A program made the position numbers and the translations under genes. This document shows positions 45,201 through 53,997 of a stretch of DNA of 64,000 bases, one piece after another (the stretch's first letter is position 1; each line of letters begins with the position of its first letter). The stretch lies in the NCBI GenBank assembly GCA_040752835.1, contig JBFMGG010000007.1, positions 1 to 64,000 of the forward strand. The letters are read 5' to 3'. The DNA comes from Campylobacterota bacterium (GTDB lineage: Bacteria > Campylobacterota > Campylobacteria > Campylobacterales > Sulfurimonadaceae). A model generated the notes under the pieces. That model made no database searches and was not told the origin of the DNA. It saw nothing but the letters and a program-made list of their open reading frames with translations.

Positions 45201-45527
45201 CTATTCGAAATCTTCCAGTGTTTTTAGTTCGATAACCCCATACGCCGGTTCCTCATAGGGATGGTTTTCTCTCAATGCGCGTAAAACTTTTTTGAGGCAT
45301 TCGGCCGTACAGACGGTTTCGATTTTCACTTCCGGGACGTATTCGACCGTCTCGATGCGCCCGATGGCGGGGTTGGCCCCCTGAAGCGGCCGGAACTGTC
45401 CCGTTCCGCCGCACTCCCAGCTGCAACGGTCGTAGTGTTTGTATTTTCCCGCACCTGCCGCGAACAACGCTTCTTTGAGATGCTCGGCATCCCCGGTGGG
45501 GACGTAGACGATCAACTGGTAAAGCAT
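45201..45527 (-). CDS. Small NIF3/YqfO-type (PII-like fold) protein
   Basis: A 108-residue protein similar to the extra domain inserted in long NIF3/YqfO proteins, with a ferredoxin-like, PII/CutA-related fold. GAGKYKHYDRCSWECGGTGQF is near residues 25-45 and NHPYEEPAYGVIEL near the end. Two cysteines (35 and 39) may bind metal. No dinuclear-metal NIF3 core is attached. It is expressed divergently from the epimerase gene across a strong inverted repeat. Function unknown; a small trimeric sensor is plausible. Confidence 0.7.
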   Translation of the reverse strand: MLYQLIVYVPTGDAEHLKEALFAAGAGKYKHYDRCSWECGGTGQFRPLQGANPAIGRIETVEYVPEVKIETVCTAECLKKVLRALRENHPYEEPAYGVIELKTLEDFE

Positions 45528-45549
45528 GACGATTCCTTTGTATTAGAAC

Positions 45550-45586
45550 AGGTTTAAAGTGTCGGATCAATTATAACTTTAAACCT
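45550..45586. promoter_or_regulatory. Operator-like inverted repeat around a -10 box
   Basis: AGGTTTAAAGT (45550-45560) and ACTTTAAACCT (45576-45586) are perfect 11-base inverted arms with a 15-base spacer. A minus-strand TATAAT lies in the spacer (45570-45575). This puts the NIF3-like promoter between the arms, while the epimerase -10 (TACAAT 45605-45610) lies just outside. Confidence 0.55.
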
Positions 45587-45642
45587 CCCATACCCCTTTT
45601 AAGTTACAATCTTTGCAAAGAGCACAAAGGGATAATGATCTG

Positions 45643-46506
45643 ATGAAAATAGTCATTTGCGGTATGAGCGGCTTTGTCGGGAGCGCTCTGGAAACCTATT
45701 TCCGGGAAAAAGGGGATAACGTAGAGGCTCTGAGCGTCCGAAGCGGCACAAGCCTCGATACGGTTGCTTCGGCGCTCGAGGGGGCGGACGTTTTGATTAA
45801 TCTGGCCGGAGCGAATATTCTGGGACGCTGGACCCCCGAGTACAAAAAGGTGCTCCGTCAAAGCCGTCTGGAGACGACGGGGAAAATTGTCGACGCGATC
45901 GGGCGGTGCATCCATCCCCCAAAAGTGCTCCTCAACGCCTCGGCCGTCGGGATTTACGACAGTTTTCACCAGCACGACGAACACTCCCGCCATCTGGCGG
46001 ACGATTTCCTGGCCGATCTGGTACGGAGCTGGGAGGGTGTCGCTCTGCGTGCCGCTTCGGAACGTACCCGTGTATGTCTGATGCGTTTTGGGGTAGTTTA
46101 CGGCCGGGGAGGGGGGGCGATGGCCAAGATGCTTCCTCCGTTTCGTTTCGGCTTTGGCGGAAAAATGGGGGACGGATACCAGATGATTTCGTGGATACAT
46201 CTCGCCGATCTGGTCCGAGCATGCGAATTTTTGATCGAACAGCCCCGGATCGAAGGGATTGTCAATTTCACCGCCCCCGAACCCATCAGCAACCTTGCAC
46301 AGACCAAAGCGATGAGTCGCATTCTTCAGCGTCCCGCTTTTTTCGACCTTCCCGCCTGGCTGGTGAAGCTCGTTTTCGGAGAGGGGTCAACGGTCATGCT
46401 TGATTCCAAAGAGGTGTATCCCCGCCGGCTGCAGGAAGCGGGGTTTACGTTTTTGTACCCTACCTTTGACAGCGCGATGGAAGAAATTGTCCGCGTCCGA
46501 GATTGA
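45643..46506 (+). CDS. TIGR01777-type NAD(P)-dependent epimerase
   Basis: A 287-residue extended SDR protein of the YfcH/TIGR01777 family. It starts VICGMSGFVGSAL, a GxxGxxG Rossmann motif, and has a LINLAGANI segment followed by a C-terminal DUF1731-like part (EVYPRRLQEAGFTFLYP). The reaction is not defined for the family, though some act in cell division or chloroplast processes. ATG 45643 chosen over the in-frame TTG at 45613, with AAAGGG upstream. Its end overlaps pfkA by 47 bases in convergent orientation. Confidence 0.82.
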   Translation: MKIVICGMSGFVGSALETYFREKGDNVEALSVRSGTSLDTVASALEGADVLINLAGANILGRWTPEYKKVLRQSRLETTGKIVDAIGRCIHPPKVLLNASAVGIYDSFHQHDEHSRHLADDFLADLVRSWEGVALRAASERTRVCLMRFGVVYGRGGGAMAKMLPPFRFGFGGKMGDGYQMISWIHLADLVRACEFLIEQPRIEGIVNFTAPEPISNLAQTKAMSRILQRPAFFDLPAWLVKLVFGEGSTVMLDSKEVYPRRLQEAGFTFLYPTFDSAMEEIVRVRD

Positions 46507-47443
46507 GAAGCTCCTCGTCGAGGCGGTAGGGGTGTAACGCGACCTCGTCGATCGTTCGGAAAACGAAATGGCTTTGGGTGTAGCAGATAACCGAATCGCT
46601 TTTGCCCGCAAGGAGAGCGTCGATCGCATAGGTGACGAAACGGTACGCCATGAGACGGTCGTATACACTGGGGTTTCCGCCGCGTTGGGTATGACCCAGA
46701 ACGTTCACCCGGGCTTCGAAGCCGAGTTCGCGTTCAAACCATTCGGCGACGGAGGAGGAACGCCCCAGCGCTTCGGATACGACCGCGATGAAATAATCCC
46801 TTCCCGCTGCGGTCTGGGATGCGAAACATGCTTTGTATTCGTCGATTTCGACGGGGATTTCGGGAATGAGGCACAGCTCCGCACCCGAAGTGAGCGCGGA
46901 GACGAGGGCGAGGTATCCGCAGTTGCGTCCCATTGTTTCGATGACGAAAGCCCGGCGGAACGACGCCGCCGTATCGCGGATCTGGTCGATGGCATTGCGG
47001 ATCACCCCCAGCGCCGTATCGACTCCCAGACAGTAATCGGTTCCGTTGATGTCGTTGTCGATGGTGGAGGGGATGCCGCAAAAGGCGATGCCGGTCTCTT
47101 TGTAAAACTGTTCCATGCCGCGAAAACTCCCATCTCCTCCCAGAACGACAAGCATGGATATTCCCCGTTTGCGGAGATTTTCGGCCGCAATGCTGCGGTA
47201 GGCGCTCTCTTTGAACCGCTCGGAGCGTGCCGAACCGATTTTCGTCCCCCCCCGGGTAATGATCCCCGAAACGTCCGGATACCCCGCCGCGACGATCCGG
47301 TCGTCGATGAGCCCTTCATAGCCGTGGTGGACGAAAAAAGGGTTCAGGTTGTTGGCAAACGCGTACTCAACGAAGCGTTTGAGGGCGGGGTTCATCCCCG
47401 AAACGTCCCCTCCCGAACAGAGGATCGCGATATTTCGATTCAT
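46460..47443 (-). CDS. pfkA: ATP-dependent 6-phosphofructokinase
   Basis: A 327-residue PfkA. SGGDVSGMN near the N-terminus, GGDGSF (the ATP-type GGDGS rather than PPi-type GGDDT), IPSTIDNDI and the catalytic Asp are present. It phosphorylates fructose 6-phosphate in glycolysis. Many parasitic Campylobacterota lack this step, whereas free-living relatives have it. ATG 47443 was chosen for its AGGAG site. It overlaps the lipoprotein gene by four bases, an odd partner for glycolysis. Confidence 0.92.
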   Translation of the reverse strand: MNRNIAILCSGGDVSGMNPALKRFVEYAFANNLNPFFVHHGYEGLIDDRIVAAGYPDVSGIITRGGTKIGSARSERFKESAYRSIAAENLRKRGISMLVVLGGDGSFRGMEQFYKETGIAFCGIPSTIDNDINGTDYCLGVDTALGVIRNAIDQIRDTAASFRRAFVIETMGRNCGYLALVSALTSGAELCLIPEIPVEIDEYKACFASQTAAGRDYFIAVVSEALGRSSSVAEWFERELGFEARVNVLGHTQRGGNPSVYDRLMAYRFVTYAIDALLAGKSDSVICYTQSHFVFRTIDEVALHPYRLDEELLNLGRGQFLPSRCQR

Positions 47444-48045
47444 GGTTTCTCCTGTAGGTAGTGCGCCAGCCATTCGGTGCTTTGGCGCGAAAGTTCGCGG
47501 GTAGCGCGGCTGAGGGCGTCGACGCCTCCCCTGGCATCTCCCGAGGCCGCGGCCGCGACGATTTGAAACCTTTTGGACGAGAGGGTCTGCTTGGTTTTGG
47601 GATCGATGAGCCGATAGGTCATATCGATGTAGCCTTCGCTTCCCCCCTCTTCGCGAAAACGGTGTTCAAAAGCATTGAGATCCGATTCAAGCAGGTGTGT
47701 CGCCCCGGCGGCCGAACCCGGGGGGAGGATTGCGGCGTAGAGTTTCCGATTTTGCAGCGATGCGACGAAGTTGCGTTCGATCAGCAGTGCGGGGGCGTCG
47801 CTCCACCGGCTGTAGAGGTATTCCCCCGATTCCCCGTGCGGACGGAGGTAGCGGAGGGCTTTCGAACCCAGCGAGGGAAGGGTGCGGGTCGGGGCGAGTT
47901 TGATCGTTCCCGCATGAAGGGGTGCGGAGGTATCGAGGGATGCAGCGGAGTTGGGAAGGATCGTGTAGACGCTGCTCGCGGGGGAGTTCAGCGAACATCC
48001 CGCAAAAGTCAATGCGCCGAGGGCGAAAAGGAGGAGGCGTAGCAT
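47440..48045 (-). CDS. ABC-transport auxiliary lipoprotein (PqiC/MlaD-associated)
   Basis: A 201-residue protein with lipobox FAGC (Cys17) and an ABC-type transport auxiliary domain, the PqiC/LpqX-type lipoprotein that works with MCE proteins. It presumably anchors the MlaD/MCE bridge at the outer membrane. It lies two bases after the mlaD gene and just before pfkA. Confidence 0.82.
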   Translation of the reverse strand: MLRLLLFALGALTFAGCSLNSPASSVYTILPNSAASLDTSAPLHAGTIKLAPTRTLPSLGSKALRYLRPHGESGEYLYSRWSDAPALLIERNFVASLQNRKLYAAILPPGSAAGATHLLESDLNAFEHRFREEGGSEGYIDMTYRLIDPKTKQTLSSKRFQIVAAAASGDARGGVDALSRATRELSRQSTEWLAHYLQEKP

Positions 48046-48047
48046 GG

Positions 48048-49016
48048 TTATTCTCCTGGACCGGGTTTTTGGGATGTTTTTTTGAAAAGAAGATCCGAAG
48101 GGCTCTCCCGCAGGCCGCGGATGGTTGTCTCCATCTCCTGGGTGAGCGTTTTGGTCTGGACGATCAGTTCGTTGAGTTCGGCGGCGGTGGGGGAAGCGAT
48201 CGATTTGAGGTCGTAATCGCCGCGGTCCAGCGACGCTTCGAGTTTTCGGATCAGTGCGTCGCTCCGGAGAGAAGTCTTGTGCAGCGAATCGAGCGTTACG
48301 GCCATTTTCGTCTGCACGAGCGTGTTGAGGTTGTCCGACGTTTGTTTGACACTTCCCGCGGCGTTTTTCATGCTTCCCAGCGCCTCCGAGGCGTTGGATT
48401 CAAGTGCCGCGCTGCGTTCGAGAATCGTCCGGACCTCTTTTTGGTACCCGTCGATCTGTTCGCTCAGCGAGCGGAGGTGTTCGAGGCTTTGACGGACGTT
48501 TTCGACGTTGCGGTCGTCGAAAAGGCGGTCGGCGTGCTCGAGGGTCTGGGAGAGCTTGTTGGCGACGTTGCTGAGCGACTCATCCAGTCGCGTGATCAGT
48601 GAAGGACGAGCGGGAATGACCGACGCGCGCTGACCGTTTTCCATCAGCAGCGGAGCGTTATTGGAACCTCCCGTAATCTCGATGAACGCCAGCCCCGTAA
48701 TACCGTAGAATTTCAGTACGGCGTACGAATCGGTTTTGATCGGCGTCTCTTTTTTGATTTTGAGGATGAGTTCCACCTCTTCGTTGTTGCGGGGGTTGAT
48801 GCGGATCGATTCGACTTTTCCGACATCGACGCCGTTGTATTTGACCGATGCTTCGGGGGCGAGCCCGGAGACCGATTCGGTGATGTAGACATGGAAACGG
48901 CGGTAGTCCCGTTCGTCCTGGCCGTATTTACCCAGCCAGAATGCGAACGCGATGAGCCCCATTGCGAAAATGACGACGAAAAGACCGGTAAAAGTGTAGT
49001 TATAACGAGATTCCAT
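48048..49016 (-). CDS. mlaD: MlaD/MCE family substrate-binding protein
   Basis: A 322-residue MCE protein: one N-terminal membrane helix (about 8-30), a MCE domain (about 38-115), and a long C-terminal coiled coil (about 150-300). MlaD hexamers receive phospholipids for the MlaFE ABC transporter. Start ATG 49016 (MESRYNYT) was chosen over the upstream 49091 start, which would lie inside the ATPase gene. A 17-base overlap with mlaF remains. Confidence 0.88.
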   Translation of the reverse strand: MESRYNYTFTGLFVVIFAMGLIAFAFWLGKYGQDERDYRRFHVYITESVSGLAPEASVKYNGVDVGKVESIRINPRNNEEVELILKIKKETPIKTDSYAVLKFYGITGLAFIEITGGSNNAPLLMENGQRASVIPARPSLITRLDESLSNVANKLSQTLEHADRLFDDRNVENVRQSLEHLRSLSEQIDGYQKEVRTILERSAALESNASEALGSMKNAAGSVKQTSDNLNTLVQTKMAVTLDSLHKTSLRSDALIRKLEASLDRGDYDLKSIASPTAAELNELIVQTKTLTQEMETTIRGLRESPSDLLFKKTSQKPGPGE

Positions 49017-49755
49017 GTGTCCCTTTCTGAAAAAAGTAATCCACGATCGGATGGGAGACGGCGAGTACTTCGGCAAGAGTCCCCTCGGCAATCGCCCGTT
49101 TGTCCCCCAGCAGGGTGAAACGGTCGACGATGTGGTGTATGGTATCCAAATCGTGGGTAACGAGGACCACCGTCAGCCCCAACAGGTCGCGAAGTTCCTG
49201 AATGAGCGCATCAAACTGGCGCGAGCTCAGCGGGTCGAGCCCCGATGTGGGTTCGTCGAGGAACAGTAGTTTCGGGTCGAGCGCCAGCGCCCGTGCGAGT
49301 GCGGCCCGCTTGACCATTCCGCCGCTGAGCTGGCCGGGATAGAGATGGATCGCGTGGGGAGGGAGGCCGACGAGATCGATTTTGAGCTTGACGAGTTCAC
49401 GGACGAGCCTGGGGGGAAGGCGGGTGTATTCATGGTAGAGCAACGCAATGTTTTCTCCGACGGTCAGGGAGGAGTAGAGCGCTCCGGACTGAAACAGAAC
49501 TCCCCAGCGGCTGCGAAGATCTTGGGCCTCTTCGTACGAGAGGTTCGCAAGATCGTAGCCGAGCACGTTGATACGTCCGCTGCGGGGGCGTTCGAGCATG
49601 ATCATCTCCCGTAAAAGGGTCGATTTTCCCGAACCGCTTCCCCCCAGCAGCGCGTAAATCTCATTTTCGTAGACGGTGCAGCTGACGTGATCGTGGACGA
49701 TGTTGTCATCGAATGCGGTGACGACGTCCCGGACGGTGATAACGGGCGTTTTCAC
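49000..49755 (-). CDS. mlaF: MlaF-type lipid ABC transporter ATPase
   Basis: A 251-residue ABC ATPase. Walker A GGSGSGKST (about 37-45), the signature LSGGMVKR, Walker B LLFLDEPTSGLDP and the switch His (VTHD) are present. It energises lipid transport with MlaE. The start is GTG 49755, overlapping the mlaE stop; an open frame continues upstream but that part lies inside mlaE. Confidence 0.92.
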   Translation of the reverse strand: MKTPVITVRDVVTAFDDNIVHDHVSCTVYENEIYALLGGSGSGKSTLLREMIMLERPRSGRINVLGYDLANLSYEEAQDLRSRWGVLFQSGALYSSLTVGENIALLYHEYTRLPPRLVRELVKLKIDLVGLPPHAIHLYPGQLSGGMVKRAALARALALDPKLLFLDEPTSGLDPLSSRQFDALIQELRDLLGLTVVLVTHDLDTIHHIVDRFTLLGDKRAIAEGTLAEVLAVSHPIVDYFFQKGTHGISL

Positions 49756-50870
49756 AGCTTCAGCTCCGTCAGAAGTACCGAGAAAAGGGCGTCGCAGGCG
49801 ATGACCAGGAAGATCGAGTTGACGACGCTCTTGGTGGTATAGTGGCCGATGCTTTCGGTATTCATCGACACCTGAAATCCCCGATAGAGGCTGGCCATCG
49901 CGATTAGAAAAGCGAAAAAGGGCCCTTTGACGATCCCGATGACGTAGTGTTTGAGCGCAAGGGCGTTTTGAAGCCGATGGATGAATTCGGGGAAGCTGAT
50001 GTGCGACTGGGTCGAGGCAATCACCATGCCGCCGAAAATACCGACGATGTCGGCAAAAAAAATCAGCAGGGGCATCACGAGCATCAGGGCGATCACCCTG
50101 GGCCATACGAGAAAGACGAAGGGATTGAACCCCATCGTTTTCATCGCGTCGATCTCCTGCGTCATCTTCATGGCTCCCACCTGCGCCGTAAAGGCCGACC
50201 CGCTGCGTCCCGCCACGACGATGGCCGTGATGAGGGGAGCGAGTTCCCGGGTGAGCGAGATGCCGATCGTATCGACAATAAAGATGTCGGCTCCGAATTT
50301 CTGTAGCTGTACGATGCTTTGGTAAGCGATTACCACCCCGATCAAAAAGGCGCTCAGGGCGATGATCGGCAGTGCCTGCAACCCCGTGGTCCGAACGTGC
50401 GCGCCGATCGCGTGCCAGCGGATTTTCGAAGGATGGCGGAGGGTGTGGACCAGCAGTACGAAGGCTTCGCCCAAAAAAGAGAGAAAGTTCGCCGCCCCTT
50501 GCGCATAACGGTGGGTTTCGCGCCCCAGGGAATAAAGCCATGAAGAATGGCCCGGAGGGGGAACTTCACCGATAGGATGGGGGTAGAGGAGGCGGTAAAG
50601 TTTGGTCTGGTTGTCGTCCGCGCCCGTGAGGGTCGATTCGATTCCGCTTTCGCGAAAAGAACGGTCGTGCAGATGCCACAGCGCCATTCCGGCCGAATCG
50701 ACGTCAAGCACCTCGCGCACGTCCCATTCGACGGCTGCAGGCGGACGGAACTGTTCCAGGGTGCGGGCGGCGCCGCAAATGTTGGGAAGCGTCCAGTCGC
50801 CTCTGCATATCAGCCGCGCTTTGGTACCTTCTATGACAACGGTTACGGTTGCCGGGGATGTGCTTCGCAT
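49752..50870 (-). CDS. mlaE: MlaE permease with N-terminal STAS domain
   Basis: A 372-residue protein. An N-terminal STAS-type domain (about 1-100) is fused to a five- or six-helix MlaE permease (about 130-370), where the conserved RSGSAFTAQVGAMK loop is visible. In E. coli the STAS part is the separate protein MlaB, so MlaB and MlaE are joined here. It is first in the mlaE-mlaF-mlaD-lipoprotein set. Confidence 0.9.
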   Translation of the reverse strand: MRSTSPATVTVVIEGTKARLICRGDWTLPNICGAARTLEQFRPPAAVEWDVREVLDVDSAGMALWHLHDRSFRESGIESTLTGADDNQTKLYRLLYPHPIGEVPPPGHSSWLYSLGRETHRYAQGAANFLSFLGEAFVLLVHTLRHPSKIRWHAIGAHVRTTGLQALPIIALSAFLIGVVIAYQSIVQLQKFGADIFIVDTIGISLTRELAPLITAIVVAGRSGSAFTAQVGAMKMTQEIDAMKTMGFNPFVFLVWPRVIALMLVMPLLIFFADIVGIFGGMVIASTQSHISFPEFIHRLQNALALKHYVIGIVKGPFFAFLIAMASLYRGFQVSMNTESIGHYTTKSVVNSIFLVIACDALFSVLLTELKL

Positions 50871-50877
50871 CCTTCAA

Positions 50878-51633
50878 TTATAACGCATTTGATCCTTTTT
50901 TGGCAGAGAATGCCAGTACGGATACCAGCGCTGAAAAGGCGCCGATAAAAACGATCGTATATCCAGTCGGAAGATCGGCATAGAATGCCGTGAGCATTGA
51001 CAGTATCCCGCACAGGCTTCCCAGGAATACCGCAAGGGGATACGGGGAAAACCGGCACTGCATCGATGCGACAAGAATCGGCCCGACAAGCAGTATGAAT
51101 ACGACAAGCACTCCTGCAAGCTGAACCGAAGATGTTACGGTTAACGCCAGCAGGGAGAAAAAAAGTGCTTCGCGCCCGAATCCACGGCTTCGGGGATAGA
51201 TCAATGCGATTGCCGCACCGATCGCTCCATAGAGGGGCAATGCTTCCAAAAATTGTTTTTGTGTTGTAAACAAAATGTCGTTGGCCAGCAAAGACTTGAA
51301 ATGTTCCATTCCTTCAGCCGAATGGGCCAACACAATCAATATGGCACTTGCGCCCAATACGTATATCAATCCGATGAATGCCTCGAGATGAAGGCGGCGC
51401 GTGGTGGCAAAAGCGATTAACAACCCTGTTCCGAGCGCAAATGCAAGAGTGATCGGATACAGGAATTCTCCATGAAAATATCCCAGGCTGATTGCAGACC
51501 CAAGTGCTGCAGCCTGTGCAATGGAGAGATCGGTAAAAATGATCCCCCGTTCGAGAATGCCTTTCCCGAACCAGGTGTGAAGCGCGACCAGGATAACGAT
51601 GAGTACGGCCGGCAGGAGAAACAGATCGGTCAT
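50878..51633 (-). CDS. znuB: Zinc/manganese ABC transporter permease (ZnuB-like)
   Basis: A 251-residue membrane protein of the ABC-3 family with about seven hydrophobic helices. It moves Zn2+ (or Mn2+/Fe2+) across the inner membrane with an ATPase and a binding protein. The start overlaps the binding-protein stop by four bases. No ATPase gene belongs to this locus; the neighbour ABC ATPase is of the Mla type. Confidence 0.87.
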   Translation of the reverse strand: MTDLFLLPAVLIVILVALHTWFGKGILERGIIFTDLSIAQAAALGSAISLGYFHGEFLYPITLAFALGTGLLIAFATTRRLHLEAFIGLIYVLGASAILIVLAHSAEGMEHFKSLLANDILFTTQKQFLEALPLYGAIGAAIALIYPRSRGFGREALFFSLLALTVTSSVQLAGVLVVFILLVGPILVASMQCRFSPYPLAVFLGSLCGILSMLTAFYADLPTGYTIVFIGAFSALVSVLAFSAKKGSNAL

Positions 51634-52505
51634 TGCAGACTTCCGATGAGGGAATCGAAGAGTGACGCAAGATTCCCTATCCCTTTTTGTGCCCCCACAT
51701 CATGGGGCAGAACGACGAGCCTGATGCCGGTTTTGGTATGCAGGAATTCGGCTGTTTTGGTCGGGTGGTAGACATCGTGCATGATGCAATACGGATTGCG
51801 TTCCTGTATCAGTGCGACGAGCTTCATCGTATGGGTGGCGGATGGGGGGATTCCGGCAAGAGGTTCGATCGTCCCGATGGGTTTTATCCCGTATGCACGG
51901 AGGAAATAGTTGAATACCGGGTGATATTGAATAATTTCTTTGCCTTTGAGAAATGCCATCTGCTTTTCCCATTGTTTCAGGCGGGCATTCCATTGCAGTT
52001 TGAATACGGTGAGGTTATTCTGATATCTGGATGCGTGCGATGGATCGTTCTTGCTTAGAAAAACGGCGATCGATTCGGCAAGAACGGGAATATTGCGCGG
52101 ATCGAGATGGAAGTGCGGATTTCCGTCGGCGTGAACGTCCCCGCCTGCGCGACTGGTATCGGCGGGAACGTCGATCAAGCGAATTTTTGAGGCCAGCGTA
52201 AGACGGCTGGAAGATGACGCGAGACGGGTATTCGCCGCACGCTCCAGTAGCGGCGGAAGCCAACCGATTTCAAGATCCGCGCCGTTGGTGATCAGCAGAT
52301 CGGCTTTGCGCACCTTGGTGATAAGGGAAGGTTTCGGAACCACGAAATGAGGGTCCCAGTTCCCTTGCGCCAGAGTCTCTACCCGAACGTTATCGCCGCC
52401 GATCGATTCGGTTAGCGAAGCGATGTAGGGATAGGTGACTGCAACTGTCAGCTCGGCATGTAGCCCCACGGCACACAGAGCCGATGCAAGAAGCCTTTTC
52501 AACAT
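51630..52505 (-). CDS. znuA: Zinc ABC transporter substrate-binding protein (ZnuA-like)
   Basis: A 291-residue cluster A-I periplasmic binding protein. Signal peptide about 1-18. Candidate metal ligands are His in DPHFV (about 53), His in HFHLDPR (about 134), His in QYHPVF (about 198) and a late Asp in HDVGAQ. The small HADGNPHFH loop is a short version of ZnuA's His-rich loop. It delivers Zn2+ to the ZnuB-like permease. Confidence 0.87.
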   Translation of the reverse strand: MLKRLLASALCAVGLHAELTVAVTYPYIASLTESIGGDNVRVETLAQGNWDPHFVVPKPSLITKVRKADLLITNGADLEIGWLPPLLERAANTRLASSSSRLTLASKIRLIDVPADTSRAGGDVHADGNPHFHLDPRNIPVLAESIAVFLSKNDPSHASRYQNNLTVFKLQWNARLKQWEKQMAFLKGKEIIQYHPVFNYFLRAYGIKPIGTIEPLAGIPPSATHTMKLVALIQERNPYCIMHDVYHPTKTAEFLHTKTGIRLVVLPHDVGAQKGIGNLASLFDSLIGSLQ

Positions 52506-52514
52506 TGTGTTCCT

Positions 52515-53933
52515 TTAAAATGAATGGGCCGCATGGGTGCCCAATGCAACATTGATTGAAAATATCAGCGAATCGAGAGTCCGGCGATTGCCTTCTTCGT
52601 CGAACAGTGCATTCGAATGAGTATACTGGAGACGATAACGGGCAAATTCACTGGTATTGTATTCAATCATCGCCGAATATTGATCCATGTGCTCCGGTTG
52701 TTCCTGATCGACACCGTTTTTTATGACGTCGTTACGGTAAATATTATCATAGCGCGCACCGATTTTCCAGGTCTGATCGGGTGCATAGACAAGCTGGGTA
52801 TAGTAGCCTGACTGTTTTTTATGCATTGTCGGCGATACCAGATTATTGGTCGTCACATCAGCATCGGGATCGGAAAACTGAGTCCCTTCCATGTCGCGGT
52901 AAAGCCATTCGCTCTGCCATGTCAGCGAACTGTAGCTGTCGAAATAGTGTTTGACCGTGAGATCGAGGCCGTAAAGATCGCTTTCTCCGGCAAAAGCATG
53001 AGGCGTTTCGTCGCTAAAATGGTCAATACGGCTTTTGCCGTTGGCGATGCTGGCGCCTGCGAGAATGGTGGTGTCTCCGATATCAGCGGAAGTTTTGACG
53101 TAGCCTATCAATAAGGAGGGTTGATGGGCGGAGCCGGCGAGGATCTCTTCTTCGTAACCTTCGCTTGGATTGTTAATGGCGGCTTGACCGAACATGGCTT
53201 CGTTTTTTCCTTGAAGCGCTTCGAATCCGACCATCAGGTAGTTACTCGTCGGTGCGACCCATTGCAGTTGTGCCCCGATTTCATTGATTCCGTGGTTTCC
53301 GAGAAATGCTTCGTATACCAGAGGCATATCCGAGAAATTCCAGGCATGGTGATGCTGGTTGTTCAGTCGCCCGAAATCACTCAGGAATTTCCCGCCGCGT
53401 GCCCGGAAATTGTAGGGAAGGGCACGCGTAGTGACGTAGGCTTCTTCGATTTCCACGGAATCTTCGGAAAAATGGAAAACAGCATTGGCGTCAAGATAAG
53501 GATCGACGGTGCTGTGAATTGCCAGCTCGGCGTAGTTAAGGTTGAACCCGTTGGAAGCGTTGTAGGTCGCGTGATCGTGTCCATCATGGGAATGGGAACC
53601 GATAAGACCGTGAGCGACGCCGGGAAGTTCAAGATGCTGAGTCACTTCGTCTTTTTTCGAGCGGCTTACGTAGGAAGCGTCGAGGATGAGGGAGAGATCG
53701 AGACCCGAAGTGGTTTTGGCGACCGCATCGACGAGTTTGGAGGTGGGCTTTTCCTCCGCCGCGGCCAGGGGGGCGGGAGAAGTCCGGGTACTTTCGAGAG
53801 TATCGATTTTGGCCTGCATGGCCTTCATCATCGCTTCCATCTGCGCCATCTGCGCCTTGAGGCTTTGAAGTTCGGTGCTGTCGGCCGACAAGGCCGCCGC
53901 CGCGAGGACGGACAATACAAGTTTATTCATCAT
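52515..53933 (-). CDS. Zinc-locus outer-membrane beta-barrel protein
   Basis: A 472-residue exported protein. A signal peptide (about 1-16) is followed by a short coiled coil (about 20-50, LQSLKAQMAQMEAMMKAM type), then a barrel with repeated amphipathic strands ending in HSF, a typical aromatic C-terminus. A loop contains His114, His116, His119 and His121 in SHSHDGHDH, a likely zinc-binding cluster, and NNQHHHAW adds more. It is not a TonB receptor, as no plug is seen. Location nine bases before znuA suggests zinc passage over the outer membrane. Start ATG 53933 has AGGA at 53944-53941. Confidence 0.78.
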   Translation of the reverse strand: MMNKLVLSVLAAAALSADSTELQSLKAQMAQMEAMMKAMQAKIDTLESTRTSPAPLAAAEEKPTSKLVDAVAKTTSGLDLSLILDASYVSRSKKDEVTQHLELPGVAHGLIGSHSHDGHDHATYNASNGFNLNYAELAIHSTVDPYLDANAVFHFSEDSVEIEEAYVTTRALPYNFRARGGKFLSDFGRLNNQHHHAWNFSDMPLVYEAFLGNHGINEIGAQLQWVAPTSNYLMVGFEALQGKNEAMFGQAAINNPSEGYEEEILAGSAHQPSLLIGYVKTSADIGDTTILAGASIANGKSRIDHFSDETPHAFAGESDLYGLDLTVKHYFDSYSSLTWQSEWLYRDMEGTQFSDPDADVTTNNLVSPTMHKKQSGYYTQLVYAPDQTWKIGARYDNIYRNDVIKNGVDQEQPEHMDQYSAMIEYNTSEFARYRLQYTHSNALFDEEGNRRTLDSLIFSINVALGTHAAHSF

Positions 53934-53940
53934 AAGGGTT

Positions 53941-53997
53941 TCCTGATCGTGTAATTGTTGGATATCGTAAGAATGAAATGGTGTAAAACGATCAGGA
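53941..53997 (-). promoter_or_regulatory. Long-range inverted repeat covering the porin ribosome-binding site
   Basis: TCCTGATCGT (53941-53950) and ACGATCAGGA (53988-53997) are perfect 10-base inverted arms with 37 bases between. In the minus-strand RNA the second arm contains AGGA, the ribosome-binding site of the barrel gene, and the first arm spans the stop of the small His-rich gene. Pairing would hide that site. Confidence 0.6.

Noticed and set aside
49756-50541. N-terminal extension of the MlaF ATPase frame
   Set aside because: The extension lies within mlaE in another frame; ABC ATPases of this type start where GTG 49755 does.
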